A stretch of DNA of 64,000 bases from Cheilinus undulatus. Lineage: Eukaryota; Chordata; Actinopteri; Labriformes; Labridae. The notes beneath the pieces are model-generated. The model had not been told where the DNA came from. It saw only the letters and a program-made list of their open reading frames with translations, and did no database searches. Position numbers and translations under genes: made by a program. Position 1 is the first letter of the stretch. Each line of letters starts with the position of its first letter. Where the stretch lies: positions 3,409,207-3,473,206 of the forward strand of contig NC_054886.1 in assembly GCF_018320785.1 (NCBI RefSeq), in the 5' to 3' direction. Shown here in pieces: positions 8,709 to 22,043 of the stretch.

Positions 8709-9190
8709 TTTTTATTCCAGAAAATCTTTTTTTTTTTTAAATATACAGAATCAATATTTACAAAACGATGGGGAAGCGAAACCCGGTCTCCTGAGAGCTA
8801 ATGGACAAGCTGGTGACACCTGCATTATTTACATACAAAACGAAGAAGACACTTGAAGGGGCTCGAAAAGTCAATAAAACACGTATATGTACGAAACAAT
8901 ACATCAGCTACTGCACTGACAGATAAACCTGTTAAATCAATAGTTAGATTTCATAAAACATCAATGATTCAGTCGAACTGATGCTAAACCAATAGTCCTG
9001 GGGTTTCCTTAAATTTCCCCAGACGTGAGCTGAACAACAACTTCTGGAGCATCCGGAGTGACTGAGCCATCACTCAAAAACTCACTGGCCAACAGGATAC
9101 ACCCCAGAAAAGCCCACCCACATGTGACATTTGTGTCAAAACACAAACAAAAACTGGAGGAACGCAAACAAACGATCACGGAGCGCACAT
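8709..9190 (-). other. Possible terminal exon and 3' UTR of an unidentified gene
   Basis: On the minus strand an open stretch of about 60 codons ends at 9009 and contains the uncharged run CGWAFLGCILLASEFL, then an acidic tail ending VVVQLTSGEI. About 300 bp downstream a minus-strand AATAAA lies near 8711. A pyrimidine-rich stretch ending CTCCAG near 9150-9165 could be a splice acceptor. I do not recognise the protein and no upstream exon is visible. It may equally be chance. Confidence 0.2.
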
Positions 9191-10532
<1,342 letters not shown>

Positions 10533-10542
10533 GTGTATATAC

Positions 10543-10567
10543 CTATTTATAAAAAAAAAATAAATAA

Positions 10568-10622
<55 letters not shown>

Positions 10623-10645
10623 CATACATATACATATATATAGGT
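10543..10645. repeat. TA-rich microsatellite
   Basis: TAAA and then about 23 uninterrupted TA dinucleotides (10572-10617) followed by TACA and TATA variants. It abuts the Tc1 right end. Confidence 0.9.
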
Positions 10646-11348
10646 TGAAATTTATTATGTCTGTTACAAAAGGCATCAGCACCGACTACATTTTTTTAAA
10701 TAGACACACTTTTTACAACAGGCGAAAGACAAGATTGAAGTAGATAAATGAGCCTCCAGAGCTTTATCCATACAACAGTCTAAAAATAAATTAATCTATT
10801 TCTCTAACACCTCTGCATAATTTTCTACACAGACTGAGTGTGAAATGATCTGTAGACAGTCACCTTTACACTAATGGCTGTTTTACTCTTTTAATTACAG
10901 AATCTATATCTGTACAATATGTCACAGACATGAGAACCAAAATTTAACCTTTTTTTTTTTTTTTTTTCAAATTTTAGCCTCATAATTCTGTCCAAACTTA
11001 AAAAAGAATCTTTACACGTGTTTAATGAAACATTCAGTTACAGCAGTCTCCATCTATATCAGTGTAAACACTTTAATTAGGCTGGTAGCAAGCCTCTGCC
11101 TTTAATGTTGAAAATTAACTCATATAAGAAGCATTTTTAATTAATTCTAACATACTGACAATGATGGGAAAACTGCAAGATAAATGCTTTAAAGCTTGTT
11201 AACTGAATTTAATTTGAGGGACACTTTGTTAACACAAAATATATTTGCCAGCACGTTTTACTGTCTCCTCTGATCAGACAACCCACACGTTCAAAGTTTT
11301 GATGCATTTTACAAACTAATTTAGACTGAGCTAGTCATCAGAAGTTTT
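10646..11348. other. No recognised feature
   Basis: AT-rich DNA with a T run at 10951-10968 and no supportable gene or repeat boundary. Confidence 0.5.
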
Positions 11349-11350
11349 AC

Positions 11351-12606
11351 AGTTTTTCTCGTTCGCTTTGATACATTTCTCGAATCATCCTCGACATTTG
11401 CAAAACAGTAAGTGCATTTCTCAAACAATTCGTACAGATAGCAAAACACCATGGATTACCTGCAAAAGCCAGTCTCTTCCTCAAAATCCTTAGTTCATCT
11501 CTCAAAAGTAAATATCTGTGTCAACGAATACGTCAGTGCCATCAGAATGACAGTCCTTGTGTCATTGTGTACGGATAAGACAGTCAGATTACTTAGTCAT
11601 GTTGTCACTATAACAGTGTACTCTGGAGGGATGTTCTGATGTAAACTATGGATGAAGTTTTGATGACAATTATTGTAAACTGTAAGTTACACCTTAGTGT
11701 ATGTGAGAGATTGCAAGAGACTGGACATGATTCACATTTATGCTTTTACTGTTTGTACTGTAATTTGTTGACAGACCATGTCATTGCGATACAGAAAGAA
11801 AAAGATAGCACTGCATATCACAAAGGAAAAAAAAGAAAGAAAAAACAAAAGTAGAAATGTGAACACAGGACAATCTTCTTAGGGAAAACTGTACATGCAG
11901 TGCTGTAGGAATTACAGTGCAGTCTTCCTACACCTCCTGACGTTCCTGTATGTTGGGCCACAAATTCTCATCCACATCACAACGAATATCTTCTCTTGTG
12001 ACGCAGCGTGGAAAGAGTCTTTTAGAGTGTCTTATCCAGCCGGGTCATCTGTGTATGTGGCTGGCGATCATATACTTTCCATCTTCATGCTGAGAAAATT
12101 CCTCAACCATCAAATTCTCCTCGATCAAATTCCTTGATCATTGGTTGATCCAATGCTTCACACATTTCCCTTTGTTAGAGAAAGTCAAGATTCACCTGGG
12201 AGCAATTTACCAATTCAGGACAGATTTAGGAAAAAAAAAGTCTATTAGCTATTATTATTAGCTATTATTAGCTAGCTATTATGACAAAATGTTCAACCGT
12301 GTTGCATGTGAAGACTTAAGTGATGAACTAATGCCTAAATGTTGTGAGGGGTGAGACTATTCAGCAGAGACCCATGATAATACATTTATATCAACGTGAC
12401 AGAAGCAACTGATAATGTAGGAAACAGCAGAGAATTGTACAGAATCATCTGCATGGATGTACCAAAGCATTCACAACTTGTTGAAAGAAATGAGAAACGG
12501 CTTTTTTGATGTGCACAAGAGACACAATGATGTGAAGATTGAACGAGTAGTTTTGAGAGTTTCAATTCTGGTCTGAGAAATGGACCAAAGCCACTGAGAA
12601 AAACTG
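11351..12606 (-). mobile_element. DNA transposon relic with 35-bp TIRs and TA target site
   Basis: The left end CAGTTTTTCTCGTTCGCTTT and the inverted right end (CAGTTTTTCTCAGTGGCTTT on the minus strand) pair over about 35 bp with a few mismatches. TA flanks both ends, as in Tc1/mariner-type insertions. Near 11935-12025 the minus strand reads REDIRCDVDENLWPNIQERQ, apparently the remains of a protein near its C-terminus. No full transposase frame survives. The element is about 1.26 kb and mutated throughout. The superfamily is inferred from the TA site only. Confidence 0.7.
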
Positions 12607-12608
12607 TA

Positions 12609-13577
12609 ATATGCAGTACTTTATAAGGTAACTATCCACTCAGAAATGGAACCACAACAACCGTTAAAGATGAGCTAAATGCTGAGTTTTCTCTGTCCTT
12701 GTCACAGTGGTAAAACCTCACAATACTGCACAAAACCTTCCCGTTTTAGCCTAAACTCCTGAAGACAAAATTCTTCCACGTGCTCTTAATGTGCTGACAA
12801 GTGTATTTAAATTTAGTACTATTGAATACAACAAAAGACAGAAACAGTTATTCATTTTGTGGGCAAAAATAAGGACCTTACAAATATGCTTTAACCCTTT
12901 CCTTTGTTTTACACTGTCTAACTTTAATGACTGGTGCATTTACTCTACTAGCATGTTTCAGACTACCATTCCTCCTAACAGAAAATTCAATGCTTTTCTC
13001 ATAAGTGTGGATATAATAACGTTAAGAGCATATGTCTGCAAACTTGGACATAATAGTTATAAAAACTTGGTCAAAAACAGCTGAACTGCGGTCTGAATCA
13101 TATTGCGTTTTGCTACGGAGTTCGTGGTCTGATACTCTATTAAAATGGTATTTACATAGAGAAGCAAGCAATGTCAGAATCAGATAAGTAGTATAAAGCT
13201 CAAAATAAAACTGCACACTGATCTAAAATAAAGACCAAAAAACTCAGAACTTACTGTGAAACAACACGTAGTCCAGCTCCGTACACCGCTGCTCTGTAGA
13301 GAAATGAGAGATGGTGGCTGATGCAATCAGCAAAACTACGCACGGTCTGATTCAACTGAGCATGTGCAGGATTCAAACTGTTAAAAAATGTATTTGAATA
13401 ATATTTACTTGATTTATTTAAGTTTATGAGTTACTAACACAAAACACTTACATATAATGACAAAAATGGAAGTAAGATTTACTTTTTGCACAGAGTTCAT
13501 CGATTACATGATTTAAACGTGTATATTTACTTGAAAATTCTGCTTTTCATCAAATCTTAATTTTACATGGTAAAAAT
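12609..13577. other. No recognised feature
   Basis: About 970 bp of AT-rich sequence without a supported gene or repeat. Confidence 0.5.
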
Positions 13578-13781
13578 TATGAAACAGAAACAGAAGAGAA
13601 GAAGTTCTAACACCACTCACTTTGAAGTCAGGCCAACTTTCAGCTCCATGGTACGCTGTTTCTGGTGTAGTGTAGGGGACACCATGGCCCACCACAGCCC
13701 AATCAGCTGTCCCAAACCTTGGAGCATATTTGACTTTGTGTCCATCATGATCTTAAACCAGCATGTAAACAGTAGGAATGC

Positions 13782-13949
13782 CTAGATGGCCATCAGTAGT
13801 AAAGGGAGACTAATACCAGCGATGATGTATGTCACTACATGCAAGATGAAGAAGATGTTTTCATGATACTCATCCAGAAGGTCATCATAATAGGCATAAT
13901 AGTCAATGCTTTCATTCAGGAGGGTGGTGTTATCAGAGATGTTTGCCAT
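13782..13949 (-). pseudogene. GPCR copy A: truncated first coding exon
   Basis: Fifty-five codons match exon 1 of the intact receptor at 44239: the tyrosine-rich acidic N-terminus and most of TM1 (ending GISLPLLLMAI). The sequence then hits a TAG because a deletion has joined the exon directly to what is intron sequence in copy B (near 43830), removing the last six codons and the splice donor. Exons 2 and 3 are not found nearby. The N-terminus differs from copy B at about ten positions (for example YAYYDDLLDEYHENIFF against YDYYDDFLPEYYKNVDF), while TM1 is almost the same. It can make no receptor. Confidence 0.88.
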
Positions 13950-14231
13950 TCTTCAGAGTGAAAGCTGAAATCACAGAGATCAAGATTTAGACAAAAACAT
14001 CACATGACTACAACCATTTTTAAAACTAAAGTTCCTGTAAAGTGATAAAAAATCTTAATTTAAGTTTTTTGTATGACAGGCCACTGTGTTATGGACCACC
14101 AGGCCAAATTTCAGTCATGAGAAACATCTCTAAAGTTAAAGAATAAAGGTCCAAAATCATTAACGTTCCTCCAATCATCTTTTCCAGAATTCTTGGAAAA
14201 ATCCTGCCCTTTCTAAACTCTTTCTATGGGA

Positions 14232-15655
14232 GCTTTCCCACGCTGATGGGACAGCCTGATCAGCTGTTTTAAAATCAGATTACGGGTGAAATCAAATAAA
14301 GAAAATGTATATTTTAAGGTGACATAATAAAATAAAGCCTACTGATAATGACAAAGAAGTAGAAACACAGTGAGGGAGATACAGAAGCAAAACGGATGAG
14401 CTGCTGTTGGGAGAGGGGGGGTTAAGGGGGGATGAGGGGGGCAAAATCACTGGTTTATGCTACTTTAATCCTGAGAGAAAAATCCCAATAAAACAGAGAT
14501 AAAAATGTGGGATTAATGTTGTGATGAAAATAACCCTTAAAAAAAGTCAGATAAACATTAAAAATTGTATCTTTATTGTTGCAACAAGGAATATGATCAC
14601 TGAAAGCAATGATCATTTTTGTGACCTTTTTTCAGATAAAAGTTAGTTTTGCTAAAAGACAGGTCTATGGTAGTTTTTTGGTATGTTATCCTTGGTGATG
14701 ACTCAATTACAACTTTTACCTCTTTCCCACTGGTCGAAAAACCCGTTTAAACACGCCAACAGTGGGAAAGGCTCTAATTGGCATTCAGACCCACGTCACC
14801 TGACCCTGCAATGGACACAAGTTTTTATCAGCTCGCCTCCGATCAGCTCCAGTGGGAACGTCACACTCGGGTGAACGTGGGATGACTTTGGCGTAACGTG
14901 CCTACATCATAATAACGCGCCTGTAACTTGGGATAACAAAAGGACGCTGGTAGCTGAGGGATGAGCATTGTTGTTTTTTGGACTCAGCGTGTGAGATTTA
15001 TATTTGCAAGATTGCACAGCACTGGCAAGACAGCAAATCAGAGAGCTTCTATTGATCCATGGAGAAGAGGAGATTCAGCGCCAAGTCACAGGGACTGTGT
15101 GAGACACAACCATAGACATTTATGCATATATGTATATATATATCTGTGGACACAACTATATACAACATGTGCAACATCGGCACGCTGATGACACACCAGA
15201 GGGGAAAAAAACAGCCACACAGCTCGTCTGCTGGCGATCAGACCTGGGTCTGCTGGCAACGGGAAAGGAGTCACTTGCCAATTGTTAGCAGGTTTACCCG
15301 TGTTTAAAAAACCCACTTTTACACACTTATTTTAGTGGGAAAGTGGTATAAGAATGGCTTCTTTTATATTCAACTAACTCAGGCTAAATTGCAATTTGCC
15401 TTGACTCTGTATGTGTTATTGTAATACCAAGATGGTGGGTACCTTGTGGAAAGCCTTCCCAGAAGAGTTGAAGCTGTTAAAGCTGCAAATAGTGGACCAA
15501 TGTCATATTAAACTCTATGGATTAAGAATGGGATGACACTTAAATTCATATGCGAATCAAGGCAGGTGGGCAGATACTTCGGGCAGTATAATGTGTTTAT
15601 TGGGGGGGTCAAATTCTGGACCACACTAAGTTTGAAACCCTGGCTACAGCCCTGA
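14232..15655. mobile_element. Insertion in copy A with a relative at 18300-18720
   Basis: Copy B lacks this block. Its first part (14255-14470) and a later part (about 15370-15420) resemble 18300-18680, sharing GATCAGCTGTTTTAAAA, AATGTATATTTTAAGGTGA and AAGCAAAACGGATGAGCTGC. The two are therefore members of one dispersed family; the second lies inside the hAT element at 17897-19623, so this may be a related hAT copy. A MITE (14719-15346) sits inside. Confidence 0.6.
14719..15346. mobile_element. MITE with CCWCTTTCCCACT termini
   Basis: The left end CCTCTTTCCCACTGGTCG and right end (inverted: CCACTTTCCCACTAAAAT) pair, and both ends continue into AAAACCCGTTTAAAC-like sequence. It is about 630 bp with no transposase frame, and interrupts the family shared with 18300-18720. 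Confidence 0.6.
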
Positions 15656-17067
15656 TCTTATGCCCTGTTCATATGGGACTAGTATATGCAGGAAGTCTGT
15701 GATCTTACTCCACTATGAAATCAACCATGTCTGTAATTTGTGGAGTAAAATTTCCAGAGTAAATGACTGACCATATTTCAGCACACAGAGGTCCACAGGT
15801 GAAACTTATCCTGTATGAATGGACATCTCTGTGATTTAGGGAGGAAATTATTGTTTTTTTACAGTCCATGCAGCTTTTTCTGCTCCTTTTATGACTATAC
15901 AAAATAATTGAGGCTGTGTAGGAGATTTTTAACAAAGTTTTGACACACATTGGCTATTGTCCTCAGTTTAAAGTAACAGGAGAGGTTCATATTTAACGTC
16001 CATAATTTCTCTTTCTACATTAACTGAAGGGACGCTCAACTTTCTCTCTCTCCCTCTGTCTGATCAGCCGTAGATAAGCACAGCTGACTTAGACAACCTC
16101 CATGGGTGATGGAAGTTAGAGGAGATATTTCACCAGTGTATCAGTCAGGGACAGCATGCTACAGGTCTGAAAAATGTTCATATATATACAGAGAGAGAGA
16201 AAAGCCCTTTTGTCTGTCATACACTCTGGTATACAGAAGGAAACATGAAGCAAATGTCACCTGCAGAGTGTAATGTTCACAACACTGCATTTTTAGTCTG
16301 AATTAAGAAATAAAAATCCACTGTGCATGTTCATCACTGCAGCCATGCAGCACTCTCATGTTTTCCTTTAGAAATGTCTATAAATCTGAGAACATTACAG
16401 ACTAAACTTATCCTGTCAAACACTGATGTCAGGGGTCATTCACAAATTATCAGAGTGTTTTTAGTCATTGTTTCAGTCCACAAAATTAACACTAGTGAAA
16501 GTAAAAGCTCATATTTAGATGTTAATAGCAGATTTTTTTTAAGAAAGGAAAATCTGGACCATCTAAAATTTTTATAGTCAGATCATACAAGGAATTAAAT
16601 TATTATTTAATTATAATAATTTAAGTATAGCCACATTACACCGCTGATTAAATCACTTTAATCAAACACACAATTCAGTCAGGCATCACAACAGGCATCC
16701 CAGATAGTTGTGGTCAGCCGTATACTAGCTTTAACCTAGTCTTGGTTACCATAGAACCACACCTGTACTGAACCTTGACCTCTGTGGAGTGTAACGCCTA
16801 CTCTGTAGTGTTTACCGTCATCATCAGTGCGTTTGATAAAGTCAGGAAAGTGTAATATTTCAGACTCAGATCTGACAGCATTTGAATGATGGAGGAAGAT
16901 GCTGACACTGAGAGATACTCTAACAATCCTGCAGGCTATCACAGAGACACGCTTGGATTTATATTCATAATATTTACAAGTTATCAAAAAGTGTCTAACA
17001 TCTAAATCCTTAAATAGTATTTGTAATAAGATGACAGTTCAGAGATGTTTCAGTGAGCAGATCTTAC

Positions 17068-17131
17068 CTGGATGAAGTCTCTTCACTGATGTCTGATGTT
17101 TCTCTGCATCCAAACTGTCTTTGCTGATTAT
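17068..17131 (-). pseudogene. GPCR copy A: 5' UTR exon
   Basis: The minus strand has the same exon end and donor (CCAG|GTAAGA) as the 5' UTR exon of copy B at 46722. The upstream TATA-like CTATATC (near 17155) and TTCCTTGAA (near 17173) are also kept. A transcript could start here but would join only a truncated coding exon. The 5' end of the exon is estimated from the TATA-like box. Confidence 0.6.
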
Positions 17132-17457
17132 GGTCAGTGATCACATTCACTCATGATATAGCCCTGCTCTTTCAAGGAAGTCAGAAAAAAATAAGTCATG
17201 AATGATTCTGTAACAGCTATGAAAGAAAGAAACTAACATCATTACAAACCTTGTGAAATAAGGGAGCAGAGACCTGTCATGAATATAGCTAATTTCATTG
17301 TGGTTTCCTCTTTAATATTTATCATCATAGCAGAGAAGCTGAAGGAGAGATATGACTGTCGCATTTTCTCATCTCTGTTGATTCACTGGTACTGTGCGTT
17401 CAGAACACACAACAAAAAAATAATCATGGGGCCTGATTGCATGACTTATCAAATTTA

Positions 17458-17523
17458 ATAGGGCAGCAGTTAACTGATTCAATTTTATCCAATCGTTCTA
17501 ATCGAGTTTTATTTAAGGTGTAA
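17458..17523 (+). mobile_element. Stub of L2-like LINE shared with copy B
   Basis: The sequence GAGTTTTATTTAAGGTGT and the 50 bp before it match the LINE at 50875-50941 and, more loosely, the coding region of the opposite-strand LINE near 49440-49500. The LINE was thus present before the A/B duplication. Here it is cut off by the DNA element that starts at 17524. Confidence 0.65.
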
Positions 17524-17896
17524 AGCTCAATCCCAATCTTAACCCTCAGTCTCAAAATGCACGTTCCCGCGAATTGCGAGGGCTGTCCCAATCCTCTTGA
17601 GAGTTGAGGGGCGAGTTTGATGGCTTTATCTCCCTCAATTTTGAGATGTTCCTGGAGCTCCCTTGGTATTGAGGGTTATCACTCAAAGAAAGATAGCGGC
17701 GAATGCGGGGAAGCAATCAAGCTACAAATGTAAATTTGTTGGTAATAGAGATCTAAAAATTAGGAAAATCACTTTAATATCTTAGTTTAATGTTATTTTA
17801 TGGATTATTTGCTTTTTTGTAGCATAACATTTACTTTTATTTTTACAATTGTGAGCTGGTAACCGTGCCGTTGCAGACACGCCTACGAGTTACAAC

Positions 17897-19623
17897 TAGG
17901 GTGGATATATGTCCGGCTTTAGTCCGGATAGTCCGGAATTTCAATGCCTTGTCTGGTGCAGCCTTAGTCCGGACACTTATTTATCCTCCTATTGGAGGAC
18001 GTAACGCAGCATATTGCCCATTGCTCTCTTTCTCTGCACATCAGTACCGTGTTTGTATGTTAAATATAATCCTGGTAATGTCCAGTGTTGACCAAACATA
18101 AACTTTACCTGGCCGAGATCTGTGCCATCCGTGATCAGTGAATTGTGCTCAGTGTCCACTTGCTCTCCTTCTCTCTCTTTCTCTCCTGATACTAGCTGCA
18201 CAGAAACTTTCATCACGTCTATCCCGTAAATTCATTATTCTGCAACCTCTCTTAAAGTTCCTGCGCTGGTTCTGATCAGAAATTATTTTATGTTGTCAAA
18301 CTTCCTTGTACAGATCAGCTGTTTTAAAACCCAAATCGCAGGTGAAAACAAATGAAGACAATGTATATTTTAAGGTGATTTAAAAAAAGATGATAACACC
18401 GAAGCAGAAACTTAAAAAAAAAGTCATACAGAGGAGGAGAAAGAAGCAAAACGGATGAGCTGCTGTGTGTGAGGGAAGGTGAGGGGTGAGTGTGAGGGGG
18501 CAAGGTCAACTGCTTCAGATTGTTTTTATTTTGAGGAGAAGACCCCGACGGAAATTAAAAATATCCTTAATATTGCAACAGGGCTTTGATCATTAAACTC
18601 CATGATAATTTTACTAACCAAGAACTGTGTCTTTTACATGTGACTAACTCGGGCTAAATTGCAAAGACACTGTATTTCTTATTATTGTAGTAATAAAGGC
18701 CTGTCCTTTATATTTATTTTAAGATACTTTTGAGTATTGTTAAGTGAGTAGGCTATGTTTGGGCGATAGTGGGGGGCCTCACATCAGAGTCTGTTTAGAG
18801 CCCTTGGCCAGGGGCGGTCCTGGATCTAATTGTCCTTCAATGAATAGAGTATCTTAGGCCCCGTTCACACGGAAACGAATTCAGGTGTATATGCAAAAGT
18901 TTTTTGTCAGATCGGCATTTCATTTACACGGAAACGGCGTTTCGGGTGACTGTAAACGATACTTTTTGAAACTGGGTCCCAGAGTGCATAAATCCGTAAA
19001 CGAATACTGTTTCGTCTACGTGTGAACGGCTATCTGCATCTTTGTTGAAACGATTACGTCACACACAGCGTAGCGCCCATAAGGCGCCTGCGCAGGTTAG
19101 GCCAAAACAATAATAGCGGACTACACGGTTGTGTTCGTGCTGCAGAAGCCACAGAGCTTGTTGTGGCTTTTACAGAAAAATCTAATGCTCCTTTACCACC
19201 ACCGCGAAATGCATACACCATATGTTCTTAAATCCAATGCGGAGAACAACCAGAAGGGCAACTAAATGGAAGTTTGTGTTAGTTTTCTGTGATATTCTTC
19301 TTCTACTCTGGTGCATTTCTGTGGCAGCATTACAGCACCACACATAGGCTTGGCATATGTACTACAGCGTTTTCAGTTGTTTCAGTGGTTCCGTGTTAAC
19401 GCGGATATTTCCTGAAACGATTCCAAAACGAAACGGCAGTATAGCGTTTTCGTTTCCGTGTGAACGGGGCCTCAGAATCACTGTATCGTTATACCATCGT
19501 TATCATGGACAAAATTGTATTGTAGTGGGGAACAGACTAGAGTCCTTTTTGTTGCGATTACTGTTGCTTCACTAAGTGCTGCAAAGTGTCCTCCTGTTTG
19601 GTGCTGTGGAAATGGCCACCCTA
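17897..19623. mobile_element. Non-autonomous hAT element with 8-bp target duplication
   Basis: The termini TAGGGTGG and CCACCCTA are flanked by GTTACAAC at 17889-17896 and 19624-19631, a perfect 8-bp duplication typical of hAT transposons. It lies inside the outer element and itself holds the MITE at 18856-19472. No transposase frame is visible. Confidence 0.85.
18856..19472. mobile_element. MITE with 22-bp perfect inverted termini
   Basis: AGGCCCCGTTCACACGGAAA at the left is matched exactly by the inverted right end, 22 bp in all. It is about 617 bp, without coding capacity, and is the innermost level of the nest. TTA/TCA flank it. Confidence 0.8.
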
Positions 19624-19959
19624 GTTACAACTGGTGTTACACATTAGATAATGGCCATGTTATACAGTGAATTTCAGCTGGATATGTCCGTGGTCGTGGT
19701 GTTTGTACATGCTATTTGGTTGAATATTAACACGTACGCATTCTTCTTCTACTTCCTCTGAATCCACAGACAGCGGAGTTTTGGCACATTATTGTCCTCT
19801 ACAGTCTGAAATCGTAACTGCTGTTAAGGGGTGTCTCACTTCCAAGTCACGAGATGGCCCTTAGACTTGGTTTTGAGGGGCAAGATAAGACTGAGGGTTG
19901 AGCTAGAGGGTAAGATTGAGGGTTAAGGGGAGAATTGGGATTCAACCTTAGGCTAATTA

Positions 19960-20535
19960 CTCATTTACTTACTTACTTACTTATTTACTATCTTACACTC
20001 TAAAAATTCTGTGTTATTTAATCAACACAGTTTCTGGGTTGCAAGGGTTGAGTTGTATTTCTGTGTAAATTTTCAGAAATTATCCCATTTTCTGGTTGAA
20101 AGGGTAATTCCAATTTCTGGGTTGCTTGAGTTAATTATATTTCTGGCTTAACATATCAGAGTAACCCATACTCTGGGTTAACACCCTGTTGCTCAAAATT
20201 TTCCAAAAACCATGGGTGAGACTGTCAGTGCATCTGTTGGAACCGGCAGGCAATGCATCTATCATCACTTCCACATGTGGCGAACCCTGTCTGTATGCGA
20301 CTGTATCTGTGGCTCAGGTTATATAAGAGTGGCTCATGCTTTCTGTGTGAGGGCTTGTCAAGCTCATTCAACTTGTCTGGGAGCCATTCCTCATCACTAT
20401 TCACCACAAACTAAAACTAAAAAAGCACCAAGAAAATGCAGACTTCCCCCCTATCTCCTAGCCCTATCTCCCAACCCATCATTCTGTATTAAATAACCCA
20501 CAACTCTAGTTAATATACCCAATTATTGGGTTGAC
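19960..20535. repeat. Interspersed repeat with TGGGTTA motifs
   Basis: A short ACTT repeat (19965-19985) is followed by repeated TTCTGGGTTG and TGGGTTAA-like motifs. The opening ACACTCTAAAAATTCTGTG resembles the inverted end of the block at 61206-62135, so the two may belong to one MITE family. The boundaries are uncertain. Confidence 0.5.
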
Positions 20536-20683
20536 GCGAATAGCACTATGCGCATGCGCGGGGTGTGAGCACAAGGGACGCCAAGCTCCTGGCAAAAGTA
20601 TTTGAAATGTGGATAAAAAGATACAAAGCGGACTTTACAAGCTATTACAAGTGGAGTTGTGCTGAAACTTAAAGTAAGGTGTT

Positions 20684-21435
20684 ATGCCTCGGAGGAGGAA
20701 AGACAAAGAGGGAAAAACAAGGTCAGAAACTACGAGTGAAACAATGGAGGAGGAAACAGGAGCGGCTGCAATCATGACAGGTGCTACGAATCAACAACTA
20801 TCTGAGTTGATTCGCACGATAATGAGAGAAGAGATTGGTGTGGTGTTAAACAAACTGCAACTACAACTAGATGGACTCAGAAAAGATATCTCTGAGTGCA
20901 GTCGCAAAGTCGGAAATATAGAAGAAGTGCCTGGAAAGCCACAGTAGGAAATATAACCTGCGTGTGTTTGGCCTGTCAAAGGATGCCGAGAAAGGTAATC
21001 CTACAAACTACATGAACACTCTCTTTAAGGAGCTGTTTAAAGGCAAACTCCAGACAGAGCTTGTTGTAGAAGTGGCGTGCCGAGTTGGCCCCCAGGTGAA
21101 GAATGGAAACAGGGCAATGATCGTGAGGATGCAGCACTACATGGTGAGAGAGGAGATCCTGAAAGTAGTGAAAAAGGAGCGTACGCTGAAGCATGGAGAG
21201 ATGAAACTTCAGCTCTTCCCTGATCTGACCTTGGACATGGCTAAGCAGAGAGCAATGTTTCGGGGGTAAGGGAAAACCTGAGGAGAGCAGGCGTGAGGCA
21301 TGGAATTATTCACCCGGCTACATTAATCGTAACTGTGGAGGCTGGACAATCAAAGAAGTTTACGGATCACCGGGAAGCAGAGGAATATTGGGAGTCAGTG
21401 ATCAAACCAGGACTGCGGCCCCCAAAACCTGACTG
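20684..21435 (+). pseudogene. L1-type LINE ORF1 (Transposase_22-like) relic
   Basis: The region encodes the RNA-binding ORF1 protein of an L1-like element: a basic start (MPRRRKDKEGK), a coiled-coil stretch (LNKLQLQLDGLRKDISE), an RRM-like part with RKYNLRVFGLSKDAEKGNP and VGPQVKNGNRAMIVRMQHY, and a C-terminal domain ending EAEEYWESVIKPGLRPPKPD. Two frameshifts break it, near 20925 and near 21265. About 130 bp of GC-richer 5' UTR precede the ATG. No endonuclease or RT follows; a TG repeat and piggyBac sequence come next. Confidence 0.82.
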
Positions 21436-21671
21436 AACATTGATAAAAAAAACACAGCCAGCAGGTATGAAGTAAAGGCAAAGGATGATAGACCTAAGAC
21501 TATAGGCCTGCAGTGGGACTGTGATAATGACTATCAGGTAAAAAGTTATGAATTAATGATAATGATGATGATAGCCACTGTGGAAATTATGCTACCAGAA
21601 CCACATGATAAATAGTAAATATAACAGGAGATGGTGTTTGTACCATGGTGTTAGTACCAAGTCTGAGTGCA

Positions 21672-21745
21672 ATATTGCACTGTGTGTGTGAGTGTGGGGG
21701 TGTGTGTGTGTGGGGGTGGGTGTGTGTGTGTGTGTGTGTGTGTGC
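21672..21745. repeat. TG microsatellite
   Basis: Interrupted TG runs with GGG interspersed, longest at 21720-21744. Confidence 0.9.
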
Positions 21746-22043
21746 TTTACCCCTACACAGAATAGTTCAGCTTAGTGTGATAAGCTGTGTAACATTCTCC
21801 TGCATGCAAAGGGACAAAACAGGACTTGCACCACATTTTGGTCTCGCTGTGTTGGCCCCTGCGTGTACACACCCTACACCTTCTTGCTGGTCTCAACTTC
21901 CTGCTGGTGGGCTGCAGGAGTTCAAGTTGGTGTTTTCCTATCTGTCCATCTAGCCTGCTCTCTGGGTCACAGTTATACGGTGCCCTTGGAGCACGTCAGC
22001 CTTCCTGCAGGTCCCCACCCCCCTCAACTCCCACACCTGCAAC

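Larger units (their letters stand above)
13578..17525 (-). repeat. Segmental duplicate of the GPCR gene 5' half (copy A)
   Basis: Blocks here match the GPCR locus at 43160-46963 and 50711-50941 in the same order and strand: the end of intron 1, coding exon 1, the first intron with flanks, the 5' UTR exon, promoter region and about 400 bp upstream. The match begins just outside coding exon 2, so exons 2 and 3 are absent. Large non-matching blocks in each copy are later insertions (14232-15650 here; 44530-46310 and the LINE at 46968-50710 in copy B). Confidence 0.88.
17524..19948. mobile_element. Outer TIR element of a transposon nest
   Basis: The left end AGCTCAATCCCAATCTTAAC and the right end (inverted: AGGTTGAATCCCAATTCTCC) pair, followed on both sides by TAACCCTCA. 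TAA/TTA flank the ends, compatible with a PIF/Harbinger-type target. Removing the inner hAT leaves about 700 bp without coding capacity. Confidence 0.7.
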
